A DNA stretch of 33,267 nt, from positions 1 through 33,267 of the forward strand of contig CAJVPJ010000232.1 in assembly GCA_910592205.1 (NCBI GenBank), read 5' to 3'. This DNA comes from Paraglomus occultum (taxonomy: Eukaryota > Glomeromycota > Glomeromycetes > Paraglomerales > Paraglomeraceae). Of this stretch, positions 1 to 15,902 are shown in pieces (the stretch's first letter is position 1; each line of letters starts with the position of its first letter). The position numbers and the translations under genes are program-made. Below the pieces are notes generated by a model. It searched no databases. It was not told where the DNA came from and saw nothing but the letters and a program-made list of their open reading frames with translations.

Positions 1-50
1 TTTTGAAAAATTGGATTTTTCATATGTTTTACTATTGATCGACAAATTTC

Positions 51-71
51 GGCCAATACTTTTTGGTAGTG
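51..71 (-). repeat. Tc1/mariner-like terminal inverted repeat fragment
   Basis: Read on the minus strand this is CTACCAAAAAGTATTGGCC. It nearly matches the CTGACCAAAAGTATTGGTC block at the other end of the window (33195-33217) and faces the opposite way. The CCAAAA-GTATTGG core with self-complementary arms is typical in form of Tc1-like element ends. The element body would run off the left edge, so only about 70 bases are visible and no transposase can be read. Confidence 0.4.
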
Positions 72-1887
72 AGTGTAGTTGTATGAAAGTCACATCGCAA
101 TGAACTAACTGAATCTAGAAAGATTGACGTTACAGAGGATAAAAAGCAAGTTTGAGTCGTTATTATTATTGAAGATGACATTCAAGATCAGTTTTATCAT
201 AAATATAAGGTACTAAGGCAAGTCTCATTGAATGAAACACAACAGAGAACTTGGAGCCCACCACAGTTTCATTGTTTAGGCTCACACTCGCAGGATCATA
301 CCACAGAATCAAATTTTCAATATTATTGGCCTGAAACAATTGATTATCCACGCGCACGCCGACATCTGAGCGGAGTAGTCTCAGAATCCCCGACTCGAAG
401 ACAGAGGAGTAAAGCAAATAAGACGATTAATCCGTGTCTTGTTACATTCCGACGGGAATTGAAAGCCATCGTGAGACATAAAGAATGACTTTGATATACA
501 TAAGCGTGAGTAACTACAAAGTTATGCTTTCCGAAGACCGCTAATTCATATTCTTATTAAAGGACGACATATTCCAGAAAACATGGCAGTTAATCTGTAT
601 TGATATCACAAACTAATTTTTCTCATAAACCAATGACTTAGTAAGAACGTTCGCATAATATAATAGAGCGTCAGTAAATATCATTAGAAGAACGCACGTC
701 ACAATAGAACATATAAACTGAACAAACATTACGGGTTTTTACTAGAATGTGATCATAGGACAAGATGGTCCGAGAATAAAACGTGGGAGAAATAGACGGA
801 GCGTTATTGTTTGTCTAGTGAAACTGTCTTGTACTACGGCTTAACCTGATTGCCAAGCAATTAATTCATGTGACGACAACGAAGGAAAAAACTTCGTTTG
901 AATTTGCCGAGGAATCGCATAGCAAGAAAATATGCCTTGACGTTGTTGAACGTGTTAAGAATATATATATATATATCATAGAGAATAAAATATTGTAATG
1001 AATCTAATCTGTTTCTGACCACTAATAAATGCGCCACAAAAGATCCATTATGACGTTGTGACTAACAGAATTAAAAGATATACTCTTGTTTTGAGAATGA
1101 AACAGCTTTATATTTATTAAAAATTAGTAAATGGGAAACTGCATGGAACTTTCTTGTAATATATGAGATAGTTGGACAGTGATAATATTGCGCACAGATA
1201 TTAATATTATAATTATCGCCTTTAACATCTTTTCTATTTAATCTATTGTTCTATTAATGCTTCTGCCACTCTTCTTAATTTCATTATTAATCAATTAATG
1301 TCCACGTGACCAACCGAAAACCTGTTCTACGGTTCGCAATCTTCATTTAATTGCTTTAATTTAACCTTTAACCGTATTAGTATGAAACTAAACATATAAC
1401 GTTAAAAACCTCATAAAATTTTCTTGTTTTAAAATTGTTATTATTATAATTTGTGCAAATTAAAATATGTTTAACTTCCTGGTTTATCAAAACGGTCCGG
1501 TGGTGACAGGATACGGCTGATTCTGAAACATTGTCAATATTGTATCCTAACACAATGTATGTCTAGAAACCAACAATCATCAAAGAGTGTTAACCTTTGT
1601 CTTGCCCTCCATTCACTTATATCTTAATAAGTTAAATAATGTTTCTTTATTCAAAGTAATTAATTGTTGAAGAAGATTCCTCCCCTTTAAAGGAGATGTG
1701 GATTTACAAGACATCTATTTATAATATTGCTGATGATTGGTTATGGTTTAATTCATATAAGTTACACTGGATCATGCAATCTTTAACATTTTCTTGGCGT
1801 GTCAGAGGATGCTACAACTTGTCCCCTTTGCCCCTACGCACATTCTTTTGTTGCCTGCCTCCCGCCATTTACCTTTCACACCTTCCT
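72..1887. other. Spacer, no gene recognised
   Basis: AT-rich spacer upstream of the membrane-protein gene. Short open frames on both strands (for example 228-488 and 166-417) overlap each other and show no recognisable motif. The last 200 bases become pyrimidine-rich (about 1800-1885, CCCTTTGCCCC and similar), which fits a promoter or 5' leader for the start at 1888. No clear TATA box was seen. Confidence 0.5.
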
Positions 1888-3230
1888 ATGGAACCAGCGG
1901 GAAGCCACTACCACTATGGGCAGCCAGATGACTATTCGGCAAATTACCCGTATGCCCAAACTTATAACGTTAATATTCCAACTGCACACCAGTTTCAATC
2001 ACCACATTCAACACCTCATCCTCTAACTCTACCTCAACCTTCACACAACACATACATTGCCGATGGTATAGAGAGCTACCAAACTCCGCATACACACCAA
2101 GCGCATACACAGCATACACAACAGGCACATACACAGCAAGCACACACACAGCAAATACATGCACAGCAAGCAAGTGGCTTTAGCCCGGTGCACAGCCCAA
2201 TACACACGCCGATACATAGTGTACATGAATTACAAACGAATATCAGTGAATCTGAAATAGCCTTAACAGAAAAACCCGAAAACTTTACCATTAAGCCATC
2301 GTTGCAGCCTATAAAGAGTGGTCCCATAGATCGGCCAAAAATACATGAAGATCCTTCGCCTATGTTCAACCCATCATCATGGTCAAAACTGGTCTGGCTC
2401 GGGTTTGCTTTCTTGAACATGTATACCTTGATAGCAAGTATTCTTCTGATCAAATTTTATTATAGTGAGGTGAGTTGTTAGCATCCATTGATCTATCCGT
2501 AACAAATAATTGTAATGGATGTGTTTATCCAAACCTCCTTCCTTTTCGTCTACGTATTAATTTTAATCATTTCCTTTATTATATCATATTATAGTTGGGC
2601 GGAAACGGCCAAATGCTAGCTCGTTCGGCTTTTCTTTTAATAACGGCTTTCGAGTTACTTCCTCGTTTGGTGAACATTTACCAGATAAATAAATACACCA
2701 ACCATTCTCTCAGTTTAATTGAGGGCTTGGGTGTTCTTCTCGCCAAGAAAGAAGCCTATCTTCTCATTGGTCGTCACCATCTATCCCAGAGCCAAGTAGA
2801 TCGTTTAGGTGTAACCTCCGACATGATATGTTTGTTATATATTTGTTGGCTCGGGTTTGCATTCGTATCTAATTTGGGAGGATTACGGCAGAGGACTGGA
2901 AAAGAAACTGATCACAAGCTATTGACTTTGGGTATCTCACTTTCTGTTGCTATAATTTTTTTGGTGGGGAGAATTATCTGGCAAATTATACAAATTGCAC
3001 GGAATTATCATGTGAGGAGACGGAGAAAACATGATCTTGAGACGGCCCAGGATATATATGATGGGTATAATGTTCCCAGTAACGTGGATATAGTAGCTAA
3101 CACTGCCCATACTGAACAGAATTCATATGGGTATGATTACCACATGGAGGAAAATCAAGAGGAAAAGAAAAAGGACAAAAAGAAAAAGAAAAAGAAAAAG
3201 AAAAAGAAAGATAAGAAAGGGAAGAATTGA
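1888..3230 (+). CDS. Putative four-helix membrane protein with His/Gln/Thr repeat head and poly-lysine tail
   Basis: Two exons, 1888-2469 and 2595-3230, join in phase 0 across a 125-base intron (GTGAGT...TATAG) to give 405 residues. I do not recognise the family. Residues 1-160 are low-complexity and hydrophilic, rich in His, Gln, Tyr and Pro, with a HTQQA-type tandem repeat at about 66-94. Hydrophobic segments follow at about 167-188, 203-223 (weaker), 270-288 and 304-328. A basic stop-transfer cluster (RRRRK, 335-339) follows the last helix. The tail ends in a nearly pure lysine run (385-404). The start at 1888 (MEPAGSHYHYG) is preferred over an in-frame ATG at 1696, because the extra 64 residues look like translated leader. 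The exon join is convincing; topology and function are open. An integral endomembrane or plasma-membrane protein with a cytosolic basic tail is the simplest guess. Confidence 0.75.
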
Positions 3231-3648
3231 AAAGATGGCTAAATATTTGGTATAGGGTTTTAGATACGTATATATACATACAAATATTATTTATTTATTA
3301 TTTATTCCCTAGGGGAAGCTTGTTCAGGGCTTGTATTCTATGTGTATTTGACACTGTGTATATTTTAATAGCAATCGATGGATAATAATAATCGTTTTAA
3401 ATAAAAATTGATACTCTTGCTATAGCGTTCTTCTGATTACTTTGCTAGATGCAAACGCAAATGTCAATTAGAGTATCAAATAATTTATGTTACTGTATGA
3501 ATTGTCTCTGCTTTATTTGACGATATCACGGTCTACATACGTAATAACTAACTAGTCTATCATTTCATAATTTCATCCGATGTAGTCTCGATCGACTCAA
3601 TATATCATGGCAATACACTAAACAATATTAATCAATGTTCTATTGGCT
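3231..3648. other. Convergent 3' spacer
   Basis: This is 418 bases between the stop codons of two converging genes. It contains an AATAAA-like polyadenylation signal on the plus strand (about 3398-3406) and otherwise AT-rich 3' UTR-like sequence. No coding frame is visible. Confidence 0.6.
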
Positions 3649-8901
<5,253 letters not shown>

Positions 8902-10172
8902 TATATGTGAGAAGGATTAAGAGAGTAGATGTCGTTGAAATGTAATAGTGAACGAAGCTTAATATTACAACTGTGGCTGGAATCAAAAACATGTGATTGA
9001 CAATACTATACCTAATTGGTAATCATGCGAGTCCCGTGACTAATGTCGGATGAGAAACCGGTAGTAGGAGATATTTTGGGACAAGTGGAGGAATTAATAG
9101 CATAACATTAAAATGTGAAAAAAAAGACGGTGAAAATATAGTTAGGTCTCTCGCATGGTTATCTTTGTCACTTCGGAATGCTAAATCGACTAATAGGCAC
9201 AGCACATTCAGATTAGTGATTAATATTCTTCTATTACTATGCCAATGGTTGTTACTTTCACTCTACTGGCAACAGGCAAGACTCAACATTACAGCTTAAA
9301 ATAACAATCAATAGTCGTTGCTATCACATAATATACTATGTGTTACAAAATTATCCGGAATAAAAATTAGCATGTTCGAAAGTTGAAACAGATTTTATTA
9401 ATAAATAAATTAACAATCAATTCTTTCCTCGTTGCTTCTCGGTATTAAGTTTACGAGATTAGTTACAATATTGTTTGAAATGTTCTGCTAGTTCTCCTTT
9501 ATGAATCTTCAAATTTCAGGGTATTATACTTATCTACATTTCTTTTTACAATTGTCTGTGTTGCTGAGTGAAATACATTTTTATGGCATTCCAGATGCCA
9601 TTGTTTCAAACTGTAATATAAATAGAATCAGACGTGCTTTTTCTTTTGAAGAGGTACTACACGTGCTAAATACGTTAAATCTTGGCTAAAAACGTAAGTT
9701 TTGCGGAAGTTGTAAATTGTAGCGTATATAACGCGCTAGACGTGTCTATTTTGTAAAATTCCGAATAATTCTGTAACATTTCAAATTATAAAAACTTTGG
9801 ACCACTCGAATCGTGGTATATATATCCTATTCGGAGGCAGTACTAGTACTGAAATTGAAGGATCGCGCAATTTCGTCCATTACAATACCAACTTTACTGC
9901 TAAACCTCCATACTACCTGACAAATTAATACGATTGACACATCTTAATCTGACAGAATAAGTGAGATACAGTAAATCACTCACTGGACAAAAGTTTGTCC
10001 TCAAAATTACTTTGCAATTTATATATTATTGAAAGCTCTAGTTCTCAATAATGTTTGTTATTAGTATCATATTTATATTCCGTGAAATTTTATATAGTAA
10101 AATTAAAACAAATTTGTCATTAAATTATTAAACTGATGACCGATTTCTGATAAATTTTTATTTTTTACTATT
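8902..10172. other. Upstream region of the remodeller gene, no gene seen
   Basis: AT-rich spacer between the remodeller start and the transposon remnant. It should hold the remodeller promoter, but I see no convincing TATA box or operator. The palindromic block GGACAAAAGTTTGTCC at about 9986-10001 resembles Tc1-type terminal repeats in form, and could be the left end of the neighbouring element or of another one. Confidence 0.4.
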
Positions 10173-10939
10173 TTAATATCTAGTTGGTCAACCATCGTTA
10201 GCAATACATTCTTCTATCCTTTGAGACGTACTATCAACTAGCTTCAGATATTTTCATGTGGAATCTGTTCCCATTCGTGTTTTCGAATTTTTTTTGATGT
10301 TCAAGACGATTTTTTTATCTTCGATCAAGTTCACCCACAGGTGCTTGATAGGGTCAAGGTCTGGTGACTGAGAACGCCAATCTTCAAGAAGAATAATCTT
10401 CTTCTCAGACAACCATTTTTTTACATTCTTTGCAGTGTGGACAATTATCATTCTGAAACTTGTAATAATTTGTAGGATAATTTTCGGCAAACAAATTGTC
10501 CAGAATTGTAACATAGTCTCTATAATTCATCTTTCCTTCTACCCTAACTAATGGTCCTAGCCCCAATGCTGAAAGTACCCCAAACCATGATTCCAACCCA
10601 CCACGCTTTACTGTAGTCAATATTGTAGCGAGTTCCAGTTTTAACCCAAACTCTAATTGGACCATCATTACGAAAAAGAGTAAAGCGATCCAGATATCCA
10701 CATTTGTTAGACCAATTTCTTTGATTCATGCACCATTCACGTTGATTTGGTGTTGTTTATCATTAAGAATTAGAATTGAATCCAAGTCTGTGTAAGTTTC
10801 GACAAATTGTCTTAGTTGAAATGTTTAAGCCAGTTGATAAATAGAAGGATTATCATTGGTAACAATCTCCTTCAAAACTTTCTTTTCACTCTCACCAAAG
10901 TAATTTAGGCTGACCACTTCTTTTTTTACTTACTGGCAT
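10173..10939 (-). pseudogene. Tc1-like transposase pseudogene
   Basis: Transposases of this family cut and paste DNA with a DDE catalytic triad. Starting at an ATG at 10937-10939 the frame opens with MPVSKKRSGQP and then breaks at in-frame stops. A helix-turn-helix-like stretch (ISTKTICRNLHRLGF) survives in part. Downstream, RFTLFRNDG and VGIMVWGTFS mark the first catalytic Asp region. The segment around NDNCP in one frame and [10 protein letters not shown] in another marks the second Asp, with a frameshift between them. [13 protein letters not shown] is the hallmark third-residue region. The C-terminus near 10173-10260 (KLVDSTSQRIEE) carries another stop. The span is about 255 codons, shorter than the roughly 340 usual for Tc1, so part of the N-terminal DNA-binding region is also lost. 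Confidence 0.85.
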
Positions 10940-11000
10940 TTCCAAGGTGGATAGTTTTTTTACAATATCAACTTAAACCCAAGAATGTCTGACCACCCTT
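10173..11000 (-). mobile_element. Decayed Tc1-like DNA transposon
   Basis: The block contains a broken Tc1-type transposase reading leftwards and, upstream of it, a putative terminal sequence (minus strand AAGGGTGGTCAGACATTCTT, at 10981-11000). No matching repeat was found with confidence at the left side, so that boundary is uncertain; it may reach about 9985 or stop near 10130. The element sits in the divergent spacer between the remodeller gene and the unrecognised 324-residue gene. Multiple stops and frameshifts show it is immobile on its own. Confidence 0.75.
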
Positions 11001-12153
11001 AAAAAGACCAATAACTAATAACTTATGAGCATTCAGTTATGGTTAATTCACGATTTGCTCCCGTCTTTTGAAACAAAACAAGTTCCCATTCTTTTAGAAA
11101 TTAATGATTCTAATTCATAATTATAATAGTTAGTTTTTATTTGTAAATCATGATAAAAATTCACAACTTAATAATACTATGACAAAGTTTTTATAACAAA
11201 CTCCACTATAATAATAACATTACCTTAATAATGATAACGTGAGGCATTGATAGTCTTTCTCATTTGTGACTAAAATAAAAGTGTGATATTATACAAATCT
11301 AGACGAAGGGTCAAAAAAAACCAGCCGTATTATTTATTCTATGAATAAAAGCCCTATTGATTTATTCGTGTTTCTTTCTCCTTCTTCTTTGTTGTTGCTG
11401 TTGTTGCTGTTGTCGTTATAAAAAAATTAAATTATATACTTACAAAATCGCCAGTACGTAACTTAATTTTTTTTGTGAGCTGCTTAACTAATGCCACATG
11501 AATGACAAATAGACTTTTTGGTATTATGGACGATACAAGCTGTTATTACGTATTCCTTCTAAGATACAGGGAAGCATAACCCAATGAACGTAGAGACTAT
11601 TAAATTTCGCTTAGTTCAGCGTTCAAGATATGTAGCTCCTCGCAAGGCGCCGAGGAGTAGTTAGAATAATTTGTACCTGGTATGGATAAAAAAGCTTCTA
11701 TCCAAAAAAATCATGTCTCAAATTTGCACAAAGTATTTGCACCTCTGTTGTTAATTCGCGACGTTAATAATACAAAAGCAACTCTCACAGATAATTATGA
11801 CGACTGTAAATAAGACTACTACATTACAATGAATGTAAATTTGTCCCAGTTCTAATCTCCTATGATATGAAATGACATGAAAAGTATTGATTATGGTTGA
11901 CAGTGAATCTTTAATATTAAATCATCTAAGCTATGGCAATATTAATATTACCAACAGAACTGCTATTACATCGTCCTAAAAAGTGCACATGACGTCAGAT
12001 GTTCGCTTATAAATGATAGTCTGCTAAACCATATCAATCACAAATCATTTTTTAAATTGGATCAAAACGTCATGACTGCTGATACATATAAAACCGCTAA
12101 GCAAGGGTTCGTCTTCACTTGTATTCTCGGAATTGCCTAATAATTCAACCAGA
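11001..12153. other. Upstream region of the 324-residue gene, no gene seen
   Basis: AT-rich spacer. Visible structure is limited to a short TTGTTGCTG repeat near 11390-11414 and a small GC-rich hairpin at about 11637-11658 (CTCCTCG with CGAGGAG around GGCGCC). No reading frame with recognisable motifs was found. The last 100 bases probably contain the promoter and leader of the gene starting at 12154. Confidence 0.4.
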
Positions 12154-13540
12154 ATGTCCGCTGACCATCCAACAACATCAGAAACGGCACGTCTGAATGC
12201 CTTCCTCGCGGACTGCCTGTCTGTTGGTAGCTTAAAGGTATTAATTAATTAAAGCCAATTGCTCCGAGGAAGATGTACTGTGTGGCTAAGGCTTTGCTCA
12301 CCATCGCGCAGGGTTTCAAACATTTTGAGTTGTACTTGAGGGGACGCGAAGAACTCTTACTTCGTATATACAATGTTGGTAAGCCCACTATTCCAGCATG
12401 TGAGACAAGTCGGAGAAATTACAATTCCTTATCGTTGGCGAAGTTGCAGTAAGGTTTTTCAAAGAGGCCTCTTGGATTTGATTTGCGTCAGCCTCACATT
12501 TGACGTTCTGTTATATTGTCTTAGGAGCAAGGCATTATTCTCTCCGAGGACGCGGCAATTGTAAGTAACGTACGAGACGTTCACAAGTTGACATAAATTC
12601 AAATAATGATTATTACAACTGTTTCGGGCGTTGCCTACTACTAGCTTAAACAATGGCATATACGCAAATGAAAATGGTGCCTTGTCACTTCCTAGCCCAT
12701 TGGACAAGGATTTGGAAAAGGTAACTTCCAAGTTACTTTTGTCAATCTCGAGGTAAATATAAACTTCTAACATATGTCGTCCTGAACGACCATCTGGAAG
12801 GATGAGTCTAAAACAGTTTTCCTGATTGCTGGCTATGCCCGATATAAGTGTCCTTACGTTTGGGTAAGTTTCTCATTCTGATGATAGTTTTTGTCAAATG
12901 TTCAATATCTGTTTAATTTTGATGTGTGCTTGTAGCTTCGTTCAAACCATAAAAGTCTAATTCAAATACAAGATAACCAACAACTTGAAACCGATAGTCC
13001 ACTTAAACTCGATACGATAGCTGCATGGAAAACGCAAGGTATCAAGAGATGGTTCATTTTCGATGTCAAGAATCAATTAGCTAACAGATACGCTCGTGTC
13101 CTGGTGTATGTAGACATCATATTATGGAACATAATGGCCGAAATCATAACTTTATCGCTTTCACCACCGCCAACTAATCCATTCGAAATCGACCATTCGT
13201 ATTATGATACACTTCCTGTGGAAGAATGTGCTGTTAGTACTGGAGCTATGGTTGATTTTTTGCAAAAAGTATATCTAAAGGACGTTGAATACGCTGAAAA
13301 AGGTGAATTAAAAACTGAGCAACAACACTTGCATTCAACTGTAAAAGTCAATTATTCATGTAACAATCTCTTTAATTTGTCAATCACCTGTTCCTTCAAA
13401 TGATAGTTTTTGAAGATATTAAAATACTATTACAACGGCACTTCGCATCATTTGAAGAAATCAATGAAGCTCTAAACAATAATAAGTTCGAAAGATCAAA
13501 TTCAACGTCCTCCAATGTGTCTATGCAAACAACCTTATAG
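12154..13540 (+). CDS. Unrecognised 324-residue protein, seven exons
   Basis: Exons 12154-12237, 12291-12448, 12525-12560, 12645-12720, 12801-12863, 12936-13359 and 13407-13540 join in frame (introns 47-84 bases) to give 324 residues. I do not recognise the product. The N-terminal third (MSADHPTTSETARLNAFLAD onward) looks helical. A central block, residues about 119-197 (FLIAGYARYKCPYVWLRS ... AAWKTQGIKRWFIFDVKNQL), is rich in aromatics and reads like a conserved globular core. The C-terminal third contains SPPPTNPFEIDHSYYD and ends in a helical, Ser/Asn-rich tail. No signal peptide or long membrane segment is clear, although ILWNIMAEIITLSL near 203 is hydrophobic. The small exon at 12525-12560 is the least certain; an alternative frame there (EQGIILSEDAA) reads well but breaks both neighbouring phases. 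The gene is complete from start to stop with no neighbour sharing its function. Confidence 0.7.
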
Positions 13541-13850
13541 TCCGTTATATAAAGAATAAGAAGCCAAATTTTTCATTAAAAAGACGATTCGTCAGAAAGT
13601 CAAGTTTATATATACAGGGGGGGGGGGGGTTGCAAAGAATAAGGGGAAATAGGCAAGATTGAAAATCTCGGAACAGTAAGGAGCCGCTCTCTGATTTCAA
13701 TTTTTTTTTCCAAATGTCTTGATATGCCTCCATGCTGTAAAGGCACCCTATTGTTTTCTATGGGAGTCAAAAAACATAACAAATCATCTTAACCGCTCTT
13801 ATCTATTTATCTACACACGTCAACAATCCCTCTCACGTTCTACGACTTCG
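13541..13850. other. Convergent 3' spacer with a 13-base G run
   Basis: This is 310 bases between two converging stop codons. It holds an uninterrupted G run at 13617-13629 and no coding frame. The two 3' UTRs must lie here and may overlap. Confidence 0.55.
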
Positions 13851-14484
13851 CTATACTTGTTCTATAGCGAGTGCAATACTTAGTTTAATATTAATTGCCT
13901 CGATCTTTCTAGTATACTTTTCCGCAGATGCTCTTTGTTTTCTACGGACACGTTCAATCTCTTCGGGCTTTGTACCCATTTTCATTTTCAGTCGAGCTTC
14001 TTCCATTTTCCACGAGTCTTGTTCTCGTTTAGCGTCATCAACAAGTTTGCTTAGTTCTTCGCGAAGTTCTGTAGCCGTTTTCTGTTTCACGAAAAAGCTT
14101 GTGGAGGCACGGCGGCGCCGAGGGACTTGAGGAACGAGAAGGCGTTTCGCGAAGGTTAAGATGTGATTGAAAGAAATGCGAAACCAGTAATGTTATAGAA
14201 AGACAACGTTTTACTTACGTGGCTCCGGCGGTGAGTATGGTGGCGGCGGCGTTTCGGGTACCGACTCGTCATAGCCTAAGATAATTGTCCGACAATGCGT
14301 AAAAACGAAAGTATCATCCTAAGTCTTCAACATTTGAACAAATTCAATCTTACCATTACAAATACTCAAACTGTTATTTGCAGTAACTACAACACTTCCA
14401 GGTCTTTCAGTCATGATGGTGTCTCGTAAGCGTGCCCATAAGCTCGGTCCATGTAACGATTGGTCTCGTTGCTGTTGGTCTCGC

Positions 14485-14536
<52 letters not shown>

Positions 14537-14552
14537 GCTGTTGTTGTTGTTG

Positions 14553-14616
<64 letters not shown>

Positions 14617-14617
14617 A

Positions 14618-14680
<63 letters not shown>

Positions 14681-15236
14681 GCTGTTGTTGTTGTTGTTGC
14701 TGCTGCTGCTGCTGCTGCTGTTGTGGTTGATAACGATAATGCTGCTGGTATTGCTGCTTATATTGCCGCTGTTGCTGCTGCTGTTGTTCGCAGTCGTACT
14801 CGCGCGGTAGTATCAGCGTGTGTGCTCGCTGCTGCCTATCGCTCGCTGATTGTCTAAAACTTGTTCCTGGTCGTCCAGCAACCGGCAAGTCTCTCGACAA
14901 CGATCTTAGGTTCAATTCACTTTTGCTACCTTGCCGTGCATATAGTGTGGTGGCTAGGTCTACGGCGCCATTCAGAAGTAAGTCATCACTGCATCGGTTC
15001 GGTGCGTAATTCGTTGTGGGTGGTGGCGGTAATGGTCGAGATGGAGGAACCGGAGATGTGCGCGACTGTCGTATGTCTGATTCCTGTGGCATGGAAGCTG
15101 TGCGAGGCGGTATAGTGACTGTGGCAAAGGAATCGAGCAGGCGAGCTCGCATGGCCGCGTATTCTTCTTCTGTAATAAGGCCATTATTCCGTGCTTTGCT
15201 TAGTTCTACGAGTCGGTCTGTCAAAGAAAGACTCAT
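13851..15236 (-). CDS. SHOCT-like / SH3-ligand / polyglutamine / PPxY / coiled-coil protein
   Basis: Three exons, 15236-14354, 14275-14219 and 14125-13851, join in phase 1 twice to give 404 residues. Residues about 4-37 (LTDRLVELSKARNNGLITEEEY, then ARLLDSF) resemble the SHOCT helical hairpin, a short oligomerisation or interaction module. A Pro-rich segment at 61-73 contains RPLPPPP (67-73), a class I SH3 ligand. Residues 172-251 are 79 glutamines and one leucine. Exon 2 adds PPPPYSPPEP (304-313), holding a PPxY motif of the kind bound by WW domains. An RRRRAS basophilic kinase-like site (316-321) precedes a charged coiled coil (about 330-395). The start MSLSLTDRL is preferred over an in-frame ATG 90 bases upstream, whose extra residues are hydrophobic and leader-like. 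Together these suggest a cytoplasmic scaffold or adaptor. That is an inference; I do not recognise the family as a whole. Confidence 0.75.
14484..14723 (-). repeat. Mixed CAA/CAG triplet repeat coding polyglutamine
   Basis: Eighty consecutive codons: 79 Gln and one Leu (CTA). Blocks of pure CAA alternate with shorter runs of pure CAG, so the tract is a patchwork and not one uniform expansion. The antisense frames here read as poly-Cys, poly-Val/Ala and poly-Leu and are artefacts of the repeat. Shorter Gln-rich segments continue to about 14790. Confidence 0.97.
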
Positions 15237-15902
15237 TCTTAAAAGTTCAAACGAAGGATGGGAATATATCAATATACTCGAATATAAGAGAATGGAGAAG
15301 GTAATGTACAGCCAAGTAACATCCAATTAAGTTAAGAGTCTATTGATACAGCAGCAAATATTATGTACTGGTTGAGAGAACGATTAATACGAAGCAATGG
15401 AAAGTCTTGGGTTCTACAACAGTATTTAATGACGAACTAGAATTCGTTTTTCGTTCTTTGATGTAAGGCTAAATTCTGTTGGAGCGCACCAACAGAATTT
15501 AGACTATTTCCTTTTCACCACATATTCGTATCACAACAACAACAGTTTGAAATCTGAAATTGTAGACAAACATGTGACAGAAGAAAATTCTAGTTGTTGC
15601 ATTGTCATCTACCAAAAAAGTATAATTGATTAAAATCCCATCCAATGATTGTTGTTTTATCACCATATTACAGGGAAGACATTGATAGCGTATGTTATTT
15701 GTACCTGACTTGGTATATTGTCCGTAATTGCTGATATTTCGTTTTTCGTTGCGGTATGCCTAATTATAATACTTTACACTACGAAAATCCTTACTATTAC
15801 ATCTCCTTCTCGATTATTGGGTTGTGTGACATTAATTCACGTGAATTGACGTATAAGCCACCGAGAATGTCTGACACCAGAACTTGGACAGAGAAATAAA
15901 TT
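15237..15902. promoter_or_regulatory. Divergent promoter region (polyQ gene / TRS23)
   Basis: This is 666 bases between two diverging start codons, so both promoters must lie here. A short inverted repeat, AAATTCTGTTGG with CCAACAGAATTT around GAGCGCA, sits at about 15471-15501 and could be a regulatory palindrome or a small hairpin. No TATA box can be assigned with confidence. Confidence 0.4.

Noticed and set aside
228-488. Overlapping plus and minus open frames near the left edge
   Set aside because: Neither has a motif or splice signals, and they are antisense to each other; probably decayed spacer.
1696-1887. In-frame upstream ATG extending the membrane protein by 64 residues
   Set aside because: The extension is low in coding character and pyrimidine-rich like a leader; the MEPAGSHYHYG start fits better.
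14413-14857. Plus-strand open frames encoding poly-Cys, poly-Val/Ala and poly-Leu
   Set aside because: They are antisense readings of the CAA/CAG glutamine repeat of the minus-strand gene.
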